From Hyphomicrobiales bacterium (GTDB taxonomy: Bacteria; Pseudomonadota; Alphaproteobacteria; Rhizobiales; JAJFHB01), in contig JAJFHE010000054.1 of the NCBI GenBank assembly GCA_021775755.1, positions 1 to 64,000 of the forward strand: 64,000 bases of DNA, given 5' to 3'. The position numbers were made by a program, and so were the translations under genes. Below, one piece after another: positions 33,975 through 42,840 of the stretch; within the stretch, counting starts at the first letter, position 1; the number at the start of each line of letters is the position of its first letter. Below the pieces are notes generated by a model. It saw only the letters and a list, made by a program, of their open reading frames with translations. It was not told the origin of the DNA and did not search any database.

Positions 33975-34568
33975 CTACTCCGGCCGCTTCATCGTGAACG
34001 GTTCATCGACCACCGTGTAATCGTGATAACCGAGCCGCGCGATCGGCTTGATGCGGGTAATATCGACCATTCCGTCATCGATGACGCTGTCATCGATGAA
34101 TATGCCGACCACGGTGCCGAAGACGACAAAGTTAGGCTCGCCGTTCGACGGCGCCAGTTCAACGGTCTGCAGGTAGGTGCACTCCAGAGCCACGGGCGAA
34201 GCCGCGACGCGGGGCGGCTTGACCAAGCGCGACGGCGCTTTCTCCAGACCCGCGTAGTCCATTTCATCGACTTCCGGCGGCAGGATCGCGGAACTGAGGT
34301 TCATTTCCTCACGCAAGGCCCATGTCGCCATGTTGCACACGAACTCGCCGGTCGCCTCGATGTTCTCCACCGAGTCCTTGCGTCCTCCGCTGGCAAACAT
34401 AACCACATGCGGTGTCGTCGAGACCCCGTTGAAGAAACTGTAGGGCGCAAGATTGACGACCCCATCTGCGCTCAGCGACGAGATCCAGCCGATCGGGCGC
34501 GGTGCCACGAGCTGCTTGAAGGGGTCGTGTTTCAGGCCGTGCACGTTATTCGTTGCGTCGTAGAACAT
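33975..34568 (-). CDS. Flavin reductase-like (flavoredoxin-type) protein
   Basis: A 197-residue FMN-binding split-barrel protein. The region LVAPRPIGWISSLSADGVVNLAPYSFFNGVST is the family signature for FMN contact, followed by KDSVENIEATGEFVCNMAT. Members donate reduced flavin to monooxygenases or act as oxidoreductases. It is upstream of no monooxygenase here. The same-strand HAD and nitroreductase genes upstream (34591-35885) make a three-gene run, all spaced closely, so cotranscription is likely. Confidence 0.82.
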   Translation of the reverse strand: MFYDATNNVHGLKHDPFKQLVAPRPIGWISSLSADGVVNLAPYSFFNGVSTTPHVVMFASGGRKDSVENIEATGEFVCNMATWALREEMNLSSAILPPEVDEMDYAGLEKAPSRLVKPPRVAASPVALECTYLQTVELAPSNGEPNFVVFGTVVGIFIDDSVIDDGMVDITRIKPIARLGYHDYTVVDEPFTMKRPE

Positions 34569-34590
34569 GATATCCCGTCTTTATTGATTG

Positions 34591-35301
34591 TTAGAGTTCC
34601 AGGCCGAGCGTGCGTGGCAGATCGCCAATGCCTGCCACAACCACATCCGCGTCGGCGGCAAGGTCGTCATGCGAACTCGATCCGCTGAGCACGCCGACAG
34701 AGACAGCAACCTGGGCCGCCTGCCCCATTTGCACGTCATGCGTACTGTCGCCAACCACCGCGATCTCGCCGGGCTTAAGCGAACACGCCTGGCAAAACGC
34801 GTAGACCATGTCAGGCGCCGGTTTGGGCCGCTCCACCCCGTCGTAACCGATTATGAAATCGAACACGTCATCGAGGTCGAGAGCTTCGGCGCAGCCTTGC
34901 GCGGACTGAGTGCCGTCATTGGTCGCAATGCCAAGCTTCAGGCCGCGCCGCTTGAAGCCCCGGACCAGTTCCACCATCCCGTCGAGGGCCTTTACATGTA
35001 TCCTCGCACCTTCGGCAAACATCGCATCGACTGAGGCGATCATTGATGTACGCGCCGCTGCATCGAGCTCCGGCACCCACAGGTCGACGATTTCATCCGT
35101 TGTACCGGCGGACAGAGGGGCGCCTGCACGGCAGCGTTGGGCCTGGAAGTCATAGCCCGCCATCTCAAGCATCGACCTCGCGGTAGCTTCATCGCCTCCG
35201 CTCATGTGGTGCGCCACCTCGAAATAGACCGGCTGCCACGTCGCCTCGTGGTCGATGAGTGTGCCATCCTTGTCAAAAAGGATGCCGCGTATCGCCGTCA
35301 T
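34591..35301 (-). CDS. HAD-superfamily phosphatase, phosphoglycolate phosphatase-like
   Basis: A 236-residue HAD hydrolase. Motif I is FDKDGTLIDHEATW (nucleophile Asp; the usual second Asp is present as D-K-D), motif II Thr or Ser lies in GIATNDGTQ, motif III Lys is in RPKPAPDMV, and motif IV is VVGDSTHDVQMG. The cap fits subfamily IA. Substrates could be phosphoglycolate or other small phosphates. The ATG overlaps the nitroreductase stop by 4 bp, so translation is coupled. The frame upstream of 35301 is a shadow of that gene. Confidence 0.85.
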   Translation of the reverse strand: MTAIRGILFDKDGTLIDHEATWQPVYFEVAHHMSGGDEATARSMLEMAGYDFQAQRCRAGAPLSAGTTDEIVDLWVPELDAAARTSMIASVDAMFAEGARIHVKALDGMVELVRGFKRRGLKLGIATNDGTQSAQGCAEALDLDDVFDFIIGYDGVERPKPAPDMVYAFCQACSLKPGEIAVVGDSTHDVQMGQAAQVAVSVGVLSGSSSHDDLAADADVVVAGIGDLPRTLGLEL

Positions 35302-35885
35302 GTCCCGCTCCAGTGCGAAACAATATCTTCCATCGCCGGTCGGGCCCGCTCTCCCGGCGCCTGTTTGGCGGACGCGATGTATATGAACCCGGCGACGCAT
35401 TCAGGGTCTTCCAGGCCGAGCGCACGGTCGATTGCCTCATCGAAACTGTACCATTCGCTCAGCCATTGCGAGGCAAACCCCATCGCCGCCGACGCGGTGA
35501 GCAGGTTCTGGCACACCGCCCCCGCGGAGAGCTGCTGTTCCCACTCGGGAATTTTCGCATGCGGCGTCGCGCGCGAAACAACTCCGACAACGACCGGAGC
35601 CCGCTCAAAGCGCTGCCGTTCGACCGCCAGTTGCCGCTCATCCGCGTCCGGGTGCAATTCGTGAAACCGCGCTTCCAGAACCGCCCCGAACTTTGAGCGC
35701 GCCTCGCCTGTGAAAACTATGAACCGCCACGGTGCGAGTTTGCCGTGATCGGGCACACGCGCCGCGATACGCAACAGGCGCTCAAGCTGTGCCGCGTCCG
35801 GCCCGGGCGGCACCATCTCGTTTGCCACGAGGGAACGCCGGCGTTCCAGCAACGAGAGAAAGTCTTCCACTGTGAGGTTCTCCAC
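35298..35885 (-). CDS. Nitroreductase-family flavoprotein
   Basis: A 195-residue FMN-dependent nitroreductase. Typical segments are the N-terminal RRSL...PPGPDAAQLERLL, the RVPDHGKLAPWRFIVF loop and the C-terminal GFIYIASAK. It resembles the compact YdjA/RutE-type nitroreductases, which use NAD(P)H to reduce nitro compounds or quinones. Overlaps by 4 bp with the HAD gene that follows. It begins the leftward three-gene run to 33975. Confidence 0.84.
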   Translation of the reverse strand: MENLTVEDFLSLLERRRSLVANEMVPPGPDAAQLERLLRIAARVPDHGKLAPWRFIVFTGEARSKFGAVLEARFHELHPDADERQLAVERQRFERAPVVVGVVSRATPHAKIPEWEQQLSAGAVCQNLLTASAAMGFASQWLSEWYSFDEAIDRALGLEDPECVAGFIYIASAKQAPGERARPAMEDIVSHWSGT

Positions 35886-36199
35886 AATGCCACCTGCTGT
35901 GCGGCCGCGTCATTTGAGCGCCGACCCACCGGTGTGCTCGGCGATACGGAGCGGTTTGTCAACGCCGCAAGGAGCCGGTTCGGCTTTCGGGCATTCGCTT
36001 TTGCGCGAAATGGAAAACTCAGTCAACACACGCTCCTGCGATACGGCATCCGCCTTATCCAGGGGATTACCCGGAAACACCGGAAAGTGCGCCATTTTTG
36101 CTTGCGCCGAATCATAGAATCGCGAAAGTCCTGAAAGGGGACGAACTGCGTAAAATCGCTGGTGAAACAAAGCCAAGAGGCTGTCGGGAAGCGTCCGGG
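35886..36199. other. Gene-free divergent interval
   Basis: About 310 bp between the leftward nitroreductase and the rightward VWA gene. I find no conserved promoter, operator or repeat beyond a short GGAAACACCGG inverted repeat near 36075. It presumably holds both promoters. Confidence 0.4.
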
Positions 36200-38308
36200 A
36201 TGACACTCGTTCGGTGCGGACATTCTCAGCGGTGGTCGGTGTCGGTGTATTCGTGCGCCTGTTTGTGCGCCGTGACCATAGCGCTGTTAATAAGTATCAG
36301 TTCGGCACGCAGTGAGGGCGTGGTCGTTGCGCTTGACGGTTCGCGCAGCATGTGGGGCGTCGTCGGCGGCACGCCGAAGTACATGATGGTGCACGGCGCA
36401 TTCGCCAATGCTCTGGCATCGCCCGAGCGCGCACCCGATCATACCTTTGGCCTCGTCGCCTTCGGCAACCGCTCGCCCTCAAGCTGCTCGGACATCAACG
36501 TTCTGGTGCGCCCCGACGCGGGCGACCCCGGTGCGTTTCTGGACGCCATCAAGGGCATCAGACCGTGGGGAATGACGCCGATTTCCCGCGTGCTGCAGAC
36601 GGCAGCCAACCAGGTTCCCGACGGCTCGCCTGAACGCAACATCCTCCTGATTACGGATGGCATCGACAATTGCCGCGGCGATCCCTGCAGCATCGCTGCC
36701 GCACTGCATGCAAACGATCGCCCCGCCATCATCGATGTCATTGCCCTCGACGTGCCGCAACAAGACAGCGCGCGCCTTGCCTGCATTGCCGAAAACTCTA
36801 CCGGCACCTTCCACAACGTCACAACACGCGCTGAACTCGACGGCGCGCTGGCGGAGATCCTCAACGCGCTTGCCGAACGCGCCGAGGCCCGTGTACCCGC
36901 GGTCTCTTCCGCGCAACTGACCGAGCCCGCGACTCGTCGTGAAACGGTGGCGCTTCACCTGCCGCCGCGCGGCCACGACCCGGCGAGGACCAGCACCTCC
37001 CGCCCGTTACCGATTTACGCGCGGCCCGACATCGTCGTGCCCCTGCCGCAGGACCACCCCCAGGCATTAATCAGACGCATGGCGTCCATGCTGCCGCCCG
37101 AAAAGCCGGCCCTTGAAACCGCCGGCGAACTGGTGCGTACCGCAACGGTGGAGGAAGACCCGCAAACCGCCGAGATACAGGACCCCGTCCAGGCTGCAAC
37201 AACCGAACCCTCCGTCCGCGAAACGGAAGCACCGTCAGCCGGCCCCGAGGCAGGCACACCCGGTGAGCCCGGCGCGGAGGCGACAGCTCTCGTGGCGAGC
37301 GTTCGTGAGCCGCAAATACAAGCATCTCCCGAACTGACGGGTGATCCCATCACGACTGGCTCGATCCCCGAAGCGGATACACCGATTGCCTCGGCTATAC
37401 CCGATCCGGCGGCCGCGCCGGCCCAACCGCCAGCTGGCCAGCCCCCTGCCAGTCAAGACACCGCAAGCCGCCAGGCCGAACCTGACAACACGCCACCACG
37501 TAGCGGCGCAGCGCCGGAACTGGATATCGAATCCGGTGAAGCGGAAGAACAGCAGGGGTTGACCCTGCGCGCCCAGCTCACCGCCAATCTCCGGCCGATC
37601 ACGCGGCCCGTACAGTGGAGGGTCTTTGCGGTGCAGGGCGCCGACGAGGCGTTGTGGCCGCAGGTCGCGGCGGTGCGCGATGCGAGCCCGACATTCGTGT
37701 TGCCGCCGGGCGCCTATCAGGTCCGCGTCGGATACGGACACGTCACCGCCGTCAAGCAGCTCACGGTGCGCGAAAACAGCGTCACCGATGCAACGTTCAT
37801 CCTGAATGCCGGGGGACTGCGCATTCTCTCCCATCTCGTGTTCGTCGATGCGCCCGGCCAGCCTGCCGCAACGCATTTCGTCTACACCGGCGCACGTGAT
37901 GAAAACGGCATGCGCCAGCTCATCACCAAGTCGCAGATTCAAGGTGAAATCATCCGCCTGAACGCCGGCACCTATCATCTCGTCAGCCGGCTTGGAAACG
38001 CCAATTCCGTTGTGGAGACGGATGTGGAGGTCGACCCCGGTGTTCTCACCGCCGTTGAGGTGAACCACAAGGCAGGCGTCGTCTCATTCGCGGTTAGCGG
38101 CATCCAGAACGATGCCGCCGATCCGGTGGTCACTCAGATTCTCGATGAAACCGGCGCCGTTGTCGCGCGCATCCGCGGCCTGAACGGCCACGCCATTCTG
38201 GCACCCGGCGATTATACCGCGAAGGTTGACGCCGCCGGGCGGCGCGGCGCAACGCAGTTCCAGGTGCGCACCGGCGAAGCCAAGGCCATCGACCTGACGG
38301 TGCAGTAA
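36200..38308 (+). CDS. Exported von Willebrand factor A domain protein
   Basis: A 702-residue protein with a signal peptide (LCAVTIALLISISSARSE) followed directly by a VWA domain, residues about 40-230. The metal-ion-dependent adhesion site is visible: VVVALDGSRSMWG (D-x-S-x-S), a Thr in GMTPISRV and an Asp in LLITDGIDNC. A long Pro/Ala/Glu-rich linker spans residues about 270-440. The C-terminal half has repeated beta-sandwich-like segments (FVLPPGAYQVRVGYG, IRLNAGTYHLVSRLG, AILAPGDYTAKVD), suggesting three similar modules. Probably a periplasmic or surface adhesion or scaffold protein. The ATG at 36200 starts the signal peptide; the frame is open further upstream. Confidence 0.8.
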   Translation: MTLVRCGHSQRWSVSVYSCACLCAVTIALLISISSARSEGVVVALDGSRSMWGVVGGTPKYMMVHGAFANALASPERAPDHTFGLVAFGNRSPSSCSDINVLVRPDAGDPGAFLDAIKGIRPWGMTPISRVLQTAANQVPDGSPERNILLITDGIDNCRGDPCSIAAALHANDRPAIIDVIALDVPQQDSARLACIAENSTGTFHNVTTRAELDGALAEILNALAERAEARVPAVSSAQLTEPATRRETVALHLPPRGHDPARTSTSRPLPIYARPDIVVPLPQDHPQALIRRMASMLPPEKPALETAGELVRTATVEEDPQTAEIQDPVQAATTEPSVRETEAPSAGPEAGTPGEPGAEATALVASVREPQIQASPELTGDPITTGSIPEADTPIASAIPDPAAAPAQPPAGQPPASQDTASRQAEPDNTPPRSGAAPELDIESGEAEEQQGLTLRAQLTANLRPITRPVQWRVFAVQGADEALWPQVAAVRDASPTFVLPPGAYQVRVGYGHVTAVKQLTVRENSVTDATFILNAGGLRILSHLVFVDAPGQPAATHFVYTGARDENGMRQLITKSQIQGEIIRLNAGTYHLVSRLGNANSVVETDVEVDPGVLTAVEVNHKAGVVSFAVSGIQNDAADPVVTQILDETGAVVARIRGLNGHAILAPGDYTAKVDAAGRRGATQFQVRTGEAKAIDLTVQ

Positions 38309-38324
38309 CGCTCTGGAAAACTGC

Positions 38325-40277
38325 CTATTCCGCCGCCTGCAAGTCCACGCCCATCGCCCGCGCCGCATCTGGCGCCACAGCTTCCGCAACCAGCGATGCA
38401 ATCGCCTCATCGAGGCTCATGGACCTTTGATCCTTGGAGCCCAGCCGCCGCACATTGACACTGCGCTCATCGACCTCGCGTTTGCCGGCAACGAGGATGA
38501 CCGGCACTTTCGTCAGCGAGTGCTCACGCACCTTGTAGTTGATCTTCTCGTTGCGCAGATCGGCTTCCGCGCGCAACCCCGCCGCATTGCAGGCCTCCAT
38601 CACTTCAAGCGCGTAATCATCGGCATCGGAGACAATCGTTGCGACAACGATCTGCAGGGGTGCAAGCCATAGCGGGAAATGCCCCGCGTGGTGCTCCACA
38701 AGAATGCCGGCGAACCGCTCCAGCGAACCGAACATCGCCCGGTGCAGCATCACCGGCACATGTTTATCGCCATCGGCTGCGATATAGAATGCGCCGAGCC
38801 GCTCCGGCAGATTGAGGTCTACCTGCAGCGTACCGCACTGCCATTCACGGCCGATCGCATCACGCAGGGTGTATTCAAGCTTCGGCCCGTAAAAGGCGCC
38901 TTCGCCCGGATTGAACACACAGTCCTGACCTGCGGATTCCACCGCATGCTGAAGCGCTGCTTCCGCCTTGTCCCAGACGTCATCTGCGCCGACGCGTATT
39001 TCAGGCCGGTCGGCGAACTTGACGATCACATCCTCAAAGCCGAAGTCCGAGTAGATGCTCATCATGAGCTCATGAACCTTGACGCACTCTTCGTTGATCT
39101 GCTCGGTGGTGCAGAAAATATGCGCATCGTCCTGCGTGAACGAACGTACCCGTAACATTCCGTGCAGCGCACCCGAGGGCTCATAGCGGTGCACCTTGCC
39201 GAACTCGGCGTATTTCACCGGCAGGTCGCGATAACTCTTGAGACCGTGCTTGAAGATCTGCACATGCCCCGGGCAATTCATCGGCTTCAGTGCAAAGGTC
39301 CGCTCATCGGGTGTGTCGGACGTGAACATGTTCTCGCCGAACTTCTCCCAGTGGCCGGAACGCTCCCACAAGGAACGGTCCATCATGTCGGGCGAGTTCA
39401 CCTCCCGGTAGCCGGCATCGTCCTGGCGCCGGCGCATATAGGAAATCAGCGTTTGGAACAGCGTCCAGCCTTTCGGGTGCCAGAACACCGAGCCCGGCGC
39501 CTCTTCCTGGAAATGAAAGAGGTTCATCTCACGGCCGAGACGGCGGTGATCGCGCTTCTCCGCTTCTTCAAGCTGTGTCAGATAGGCCTTGAGGTCGCCC
39601 TCGCCCGCCCATGCGGTGCCGTAAATGCGCTGCAGCATGGGGTTATTGGAATCGCCGCGCCAATAGGCGCCGGCAAGCTTCAATAGCTTGAAGGCGGTGC
39701 CGACCTTGCCGGTCGACGGCATATGCGGCCCGCGGCAAAGGTCGAACCAGTCGCCTTGCGCGTAGACGCGCAGATCCTCGCCCTCGGCGATGGCGTCGAC
39801 AAGCTCAACCTTGAAGTCCTCGCCCATAACGGCAAACACCTGCTTGGCCTTGTCGCGGCTCCAGATTTCTTTGGTGAAGGGTGAATTGCGCTGAATTATT
39901 TCGCGCATTTTCTTTTCGATATTCGGGAGGTCTTCAGGCGTGAAGGGCTCCTCGCGCGCAAAGTCGTAGTAGAAGCCGTTCTCGATCACCGGCCCGATGG
40001 TCACCTGCGTACCCGGAAACAGCGATTGCACGGCCTCGGCCATGACGTGCGCCGCGTCGTGACGGATCAGCTCAAGTGCCGCAGCGTCGTCGCGGGTGAC
40101 GATTTCGAGCGCGCAATCCGCAGCCAAAGGGTCGCTCAGGTCGCTCAACGCCCCGTCGACCTTCATGGCGACGGATTTCTTGGCGAGCGACTTTGAAATG
40201 GAAGCGGCAAGTTCGGCGCCGGTAATCCCGGCGTCATACTGGCGCGAGGCGCCATCTGGAAATGTGATGGTGATCAT
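38325..40277 (-). CDS. thrS: Threonyl-tRNA synthetase
   Basis: A 650-residue class II synthetase that charges tRNA-Thr. It has the N-terminal TGS domain ([20 protein letters not shown]), the editing domain with [16 protein letters not shown], the catalytic core with the zinc-ligand motif [12 protein letters not shown], motif 2 around [21 protein letters not shown], and the anticodon-binding C-terminal domain. Length agrees with bacterial ThrRS. The ATG at 40277 is preceded on the complement by CAGGAGATCC. No T-box is visible. Confidence 0.96.
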   Translation of the reverse strand: MITITFPDGASRQYDAGITGAELAASISKSLAKKSVAMKVDGALSDLSDPLAADCALEIVTRDDAAALELIRHDAAHVMAEAVQSLFPGTQVTIGPVIENGFYYDFAREEPFTPEDLPNIEKKMREIIQRNSPFTKEIWSRDKAKQVFAVMGEDFKVELVDAIAEGEDLRVYAQGDWFDLCRGPHMPSTGKVGTAFKLLKLAGAYWRGDSNNPMLQRIYGTAWAGEGDLKAYLTQLEEAEKRDHRRLGREMNLFHFQEEAPGSVFWHPKGWTLFQTLISYMRRRQDDAGYREVNSPDMMDRSLWERSGHWEKFGENMFTSDTPDERTFALKPMNCPGHVQIFKHGLKSYRDLPVKYAEFGKVHRYEPSGALHGMLRVRSFTQDDAHIFCTTEQINEECVKVHELMMSIYSDFGFEDVIVKFADRPEIRVGADDVWDKAEAALQHAVESAGQDCVFNPGEGAFYGPKLEYTLRDAIGREWQCGTLQVDLNLPERLGAFYIAADGDKHVPVMLHRAMFGSLERFAGILVEHHAGHFPLWLAPLQIVVATIVSDADDYALEVMEACNAAGLRAEADLRNEKINYKVREHSLTKVPVILVAGKREVDERSVNVRRLGSKDQRSMSLDEAIASLVAEAVAPDAARAMGVDLQAAE

Positions 40278-40456
40278 CGTGGATCTCCTGCTCACTCTCT
40301 GCATACCACGCAGGTAAGTCTTGAGACGTTGGTTGGATGTCGATAGTGGCGCGGTTTTAGCGATTCGTTCCAGAGGGCGCAATGGGGCAAAACGGCTGGA
40401 CTTTCAGACTGGGGACGTAGAACAGCCGTGGGTCTTTTGCGCGACACCAAGGGCAG
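40278..40456. other. thrS upstream interval
   Basis: No gene seen. It should contain the thrS promoter. The leftover gene-free stretch up to 40848 is mostly filled by the palindromic element at 40457. Confidence 0.4.
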
Positions 40457-40724
40457 CTAGAGCCCATGTGATGAATTCGAAGCCACTTTGACCGGGTTGT
40501 CTTGTTGCGTGGTCAGGCGCGCTTCGCAATGCGATGGGGGACATCTCATAAGAAGCGCAACGCCGCCACGCGGCAAGACAACCCGGCCTTTGGTGGACCA
40601 AATCAGTCCGCCGGCAGCGTTGCGCCGCTTGCCCGATGCTCCGCATCGCGCTGCGCGCCGCGCCTTACCGGTCGAACTGATTTGGTCCATCAAAGTGACT
40701 CCGAATTCATCACATGGGCTCTAG
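40457..40724. repeat. 268-bp palindromic element folding as a three-way junction
   Basis: The ends are 35-bp inverted repeats starting with CTAGAGCCCATGTGATGAAT, with only two mismatches. Inside are two further inverted repeats: 40492-40509 with 40569-40586 (18 pairs, two of them G-T) and 40594-40607 with 40676-40689 (14 perfect pairs). The outer arm ends at 40491 where the second begins at 40492, and the third ends at 40689 where the outer return arm begins at 40690, so the whole folds as an outer stem with two hairpins. A truncated further copy of the left end follows at 40721-40745, sharing the CTAG. No open frame is plausible. It is either a MITE/REP-like repeat or a structured transcript. 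Confidence 0.8.
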
Positions 40725-40848
40725 GGCCCATGTGATGAATTCGAAAGGCACGTAGCGCGAAATTCCTGCGAGCAATCTTGTTCATGCACGGCCCATGCGC
40801 CACAATTCTCCGCCAACACCGTTGACCCGGCCCCGGAGGCAACAACGC

Positions 40849-41286
40849 ATGAAATTCGGCCACGTCAGCATGGTTGCACGCGATACCGATCGCCTTGCCG
40901 ATTTTTACAAAGCGGTCTTCGGCTGTCAGGACACTGTTGAACGATGGAGCATGTCCGGCGACCTGCTGTCTCAGGGCAATGGCGTCCCCAACTCCGAGAT
41001 TTATGCGGCATGGTTGAGCCTGCCCGGCACAGACGGCCCGTTCCTGGAGATCTTTCAGTACAAAAACATCCAGGAGCGCCCGACGCCATCGGTCACTGAA
41101 CCCGGCTACGGACACATATGTTTCGAAGTAGAAGACATCCGGGCCACGTTCGACGCGGTCGTCGAGGCGGGAGGATCGCCGCTCGGTAAGATAACCGATC
41201 TGGGGACTGCGGAAGCCCCTTGCCTATGTGTCTATGTACGCGATCCTGAGGGAAACGTCGTGGAACTGGAGCAGCTTACCGCATAA
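40849..41286 (+). CDS. Glyoxalase/VOC-family protein
   Basis: A 145-residue VOC-fold protein. It begins MKFGHVSMVARDTDRLADFY, with the metal-ligand His at position 5, and closes with YVRDPEGNVVELEQL, whose Glu is the final ligand. The GHICFEVEDI segment gives another His. Members include glyoxalase I, epimerases and dioxygenases; no specific activity can be chosen. CCGGAGGCAAC precedes the ATG. It is unlike the VOC protein at 33540 in length and motifs. Confidence 0.8.
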   Translation: MKFGHVSMVARDTDRLADFYKAVFGCQDTVERWSMSGDLLSQGNGVPNSEIYAAWLSLPGTDGPFLEIFQYKNIQERPTPSVTEPGYGHICFEVEDIRATFDAVVEAGGSPLGKITDLGTAEAPCLCVYVRDPEGNVVELEQLTA

Positions 41287-41298
41287 CGAAGACCGCGT

Positions 41299-41469
41299 TT
41301 ATGAGTGTGTGAAATAGGACGTGGACTCATAAACACGTAGCCACAATCTGATTGCCGCGAGCTTGATGAAGGCGAGGAAGTTGGCCCCCAGCTTGTCGTG
41401 GCAAGTGGCTATCCGCCTGCGATATTTGATTCGATTGAAGAATCGCCCAACGGGGTTGCGGGTGCACTT
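41299..41469 (-). pseudogene. IS5-family transposase relic, C-terminal 56 codons
   Basis: The complement reads KCTRNPVGRFFNRIKYRRR, then IATCHDKLGANFLAFIKLAA and IRLWLRVYES, ending in TAA. This is the C-terminal block of IS5/IS427-group transposases. The usual motif there is R-N-x-I-E-R-F-F; here the catalytic Glu of the DDE triad is Gly, and an in-frame stop (TGA) lies immediately upstream. The remaining upstream 180 bp show no further match in this frame. The element is therefore dead and truncated. Confidence 0.85.
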
Positions 41470-41698
41470 TCACCGTCCGTTTGACAGGCTGGAAAAGGGG
41501 CCATTGACCCTTCTCGGAAGAACACCTTCCATCTTTCGGATGGCTTTGTCGCAGGCGTTCAAGCACTGGTCGCTGACCTGCCGCTTCGCACCGTTCTCAA
41601 CACTGCTTCGGCAGATAATCTCAACGACTGCGCCCATGCAAGCTGATGCTCGACTGCGAAATATGAGATAACCCTTATTGTGGAGTTAGAGGATCAAC

Positions 41699-42469
41699 AT
41701 GAACGCAGACGAATCCAATCAAATCTGGGACGCGGAGCAGTACGCCGGCAATGCGCGTTTCGTTTCCGACCTTGGGTCGCCGGTGCTCGACTTGCTGGCC
41801 CCGGGGCCGGGTCAGAAGGTGCTCGATATCGGTTGCGGCGACGGTGCGCTGACCGCCCGCATTGCCGCCACCGGCGCCAATGTCGTGGCTATTGATCACA
41901 GTCAGAGCCAAGTCGAGGCGGCCCGGGATCGAGGCCTGGAGGCCCGGCAACTGAGCGCCCTGGAGCTGGATTTCGAGGATGAATTCGACGCTGTCTTTTC
42001 CAACGCCGCCCTGCACTGGATCAAACCGCCGGACCTGGTCGTCGCCAATGTCGCCCGCGCCCTGAAGCCGGGAGGCCGATTTGTTGGCGAATTTGGCGGC
42101 GCCGGTAATGTGGGGAAAATCCGCCAAGCGGCGATGGCCGCCTTACGATCTCGTGGGCTAGACGGCGAGTTCGTCGAGCCCTGGTATTTTCCAAATGCCG
42201 AGGAATACGGAGCACTGCTACAGGCAGCGGACTTTCGCGTGGATAGCGTCGAACTCATTCCCCGTCCGACTGCACTTCCGGGAGGCGTAGCCGAGTGGAT
42301 CAAGACACTGGCCCAGGATTTCATAGCACCGGTACCCGAAGAAGAACGGCCGGCCTTCCTGATTGACGTCGAGAAGACCTTGGAAAAAGATTTGCGCGAT
42401 TCCGACGGCGTCTGGTGGGCGGATTACGTACGTTTGCGTTTCGCCGCAATGCTGGCTTCGGCGCCATGA
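41699..42469 (+). CDS. Class I SAM-dependent methyltransferase
   Basis: A 256-residue methyltransferase. Motif I is VLDIGCGDGALTARI, motif II has the acidic residue in VVAIDHSQSQVEAAR, and motif IV is FDAVFSNAALHWI. The ALHWIKPPDLVVANVARALKPGGRF stretch resembles trans-aconitate 2-methyltransferase and malonyl-ACP methyltransferase groups. Substrate unknown. Upstream lies an IS5 relic. The start has GAGTTAGAGGATCAAC before it. Confidence 0.85.
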   Translation: MNADESNQIWDAEQYAGNARFVSDLGSPVLDLLAPGPGQKVLDIGCGDGALTARIAATGANVVAIDHSQSQVEAARDRGLEARQLSALELDFEDEFDAVFSNAALHWIKPPDLVVANVARALKPGGRFVGEFGGAGNVGKIRQAAMAALRSRGLDGEFVEPWYFPNAEEYGALLQAADFRVDSVELIPRPTALPGGVAEWIKTLAQDFIAPVPEEERPAFLIDVEKTLEKDLRDSDGVWWADYVRLRFAAMLASAP

Positions 42470-42840
42470 GGTAAGTCGGGGCCTTCGGGGCGGCGCAGTT
42501 TGTATCTCCGCGCGCTGCGGCAGACGTATCCTGTCGGTCGGCAAAGTAACGTCTGTTTCTGGCACACAAAATCTCCGTTCCGACCGAAGTTGGCGCACTT
42601 CAGTTTTCTGTGCCAAGGCGGACGTTGGGCGCGCGATTGGTCCGGAATGTCCGAACTTGGAGGCGGAGCGGAAGTCCCACCGCCGGACTCAGAACGGTAG
42701 ATAATGACCCGAAGCCGACCCGCGATGCAATCGACACCTCACGACAACAATGCGGACTTTGCTGCCCTTCGCTTCAACGCGGTCGACATCATTTGATGAG
42801 AGTCAATGACTGCAGCGTTTATCGTCTTCATGAACATGTA
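42470..42840. other. Gene-free interval upstream of the FAD oxidoreductase
   Basis: About 370 bp. An imperfect inverted repeat can be drawn between CGTCTGTTTCTGGCACAC near 42550 and TCTGTGCCAAGGCGGACG near 42613. Open frames through it do not look like genes. It may be relic or regulatory. Confidence 0.35.
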
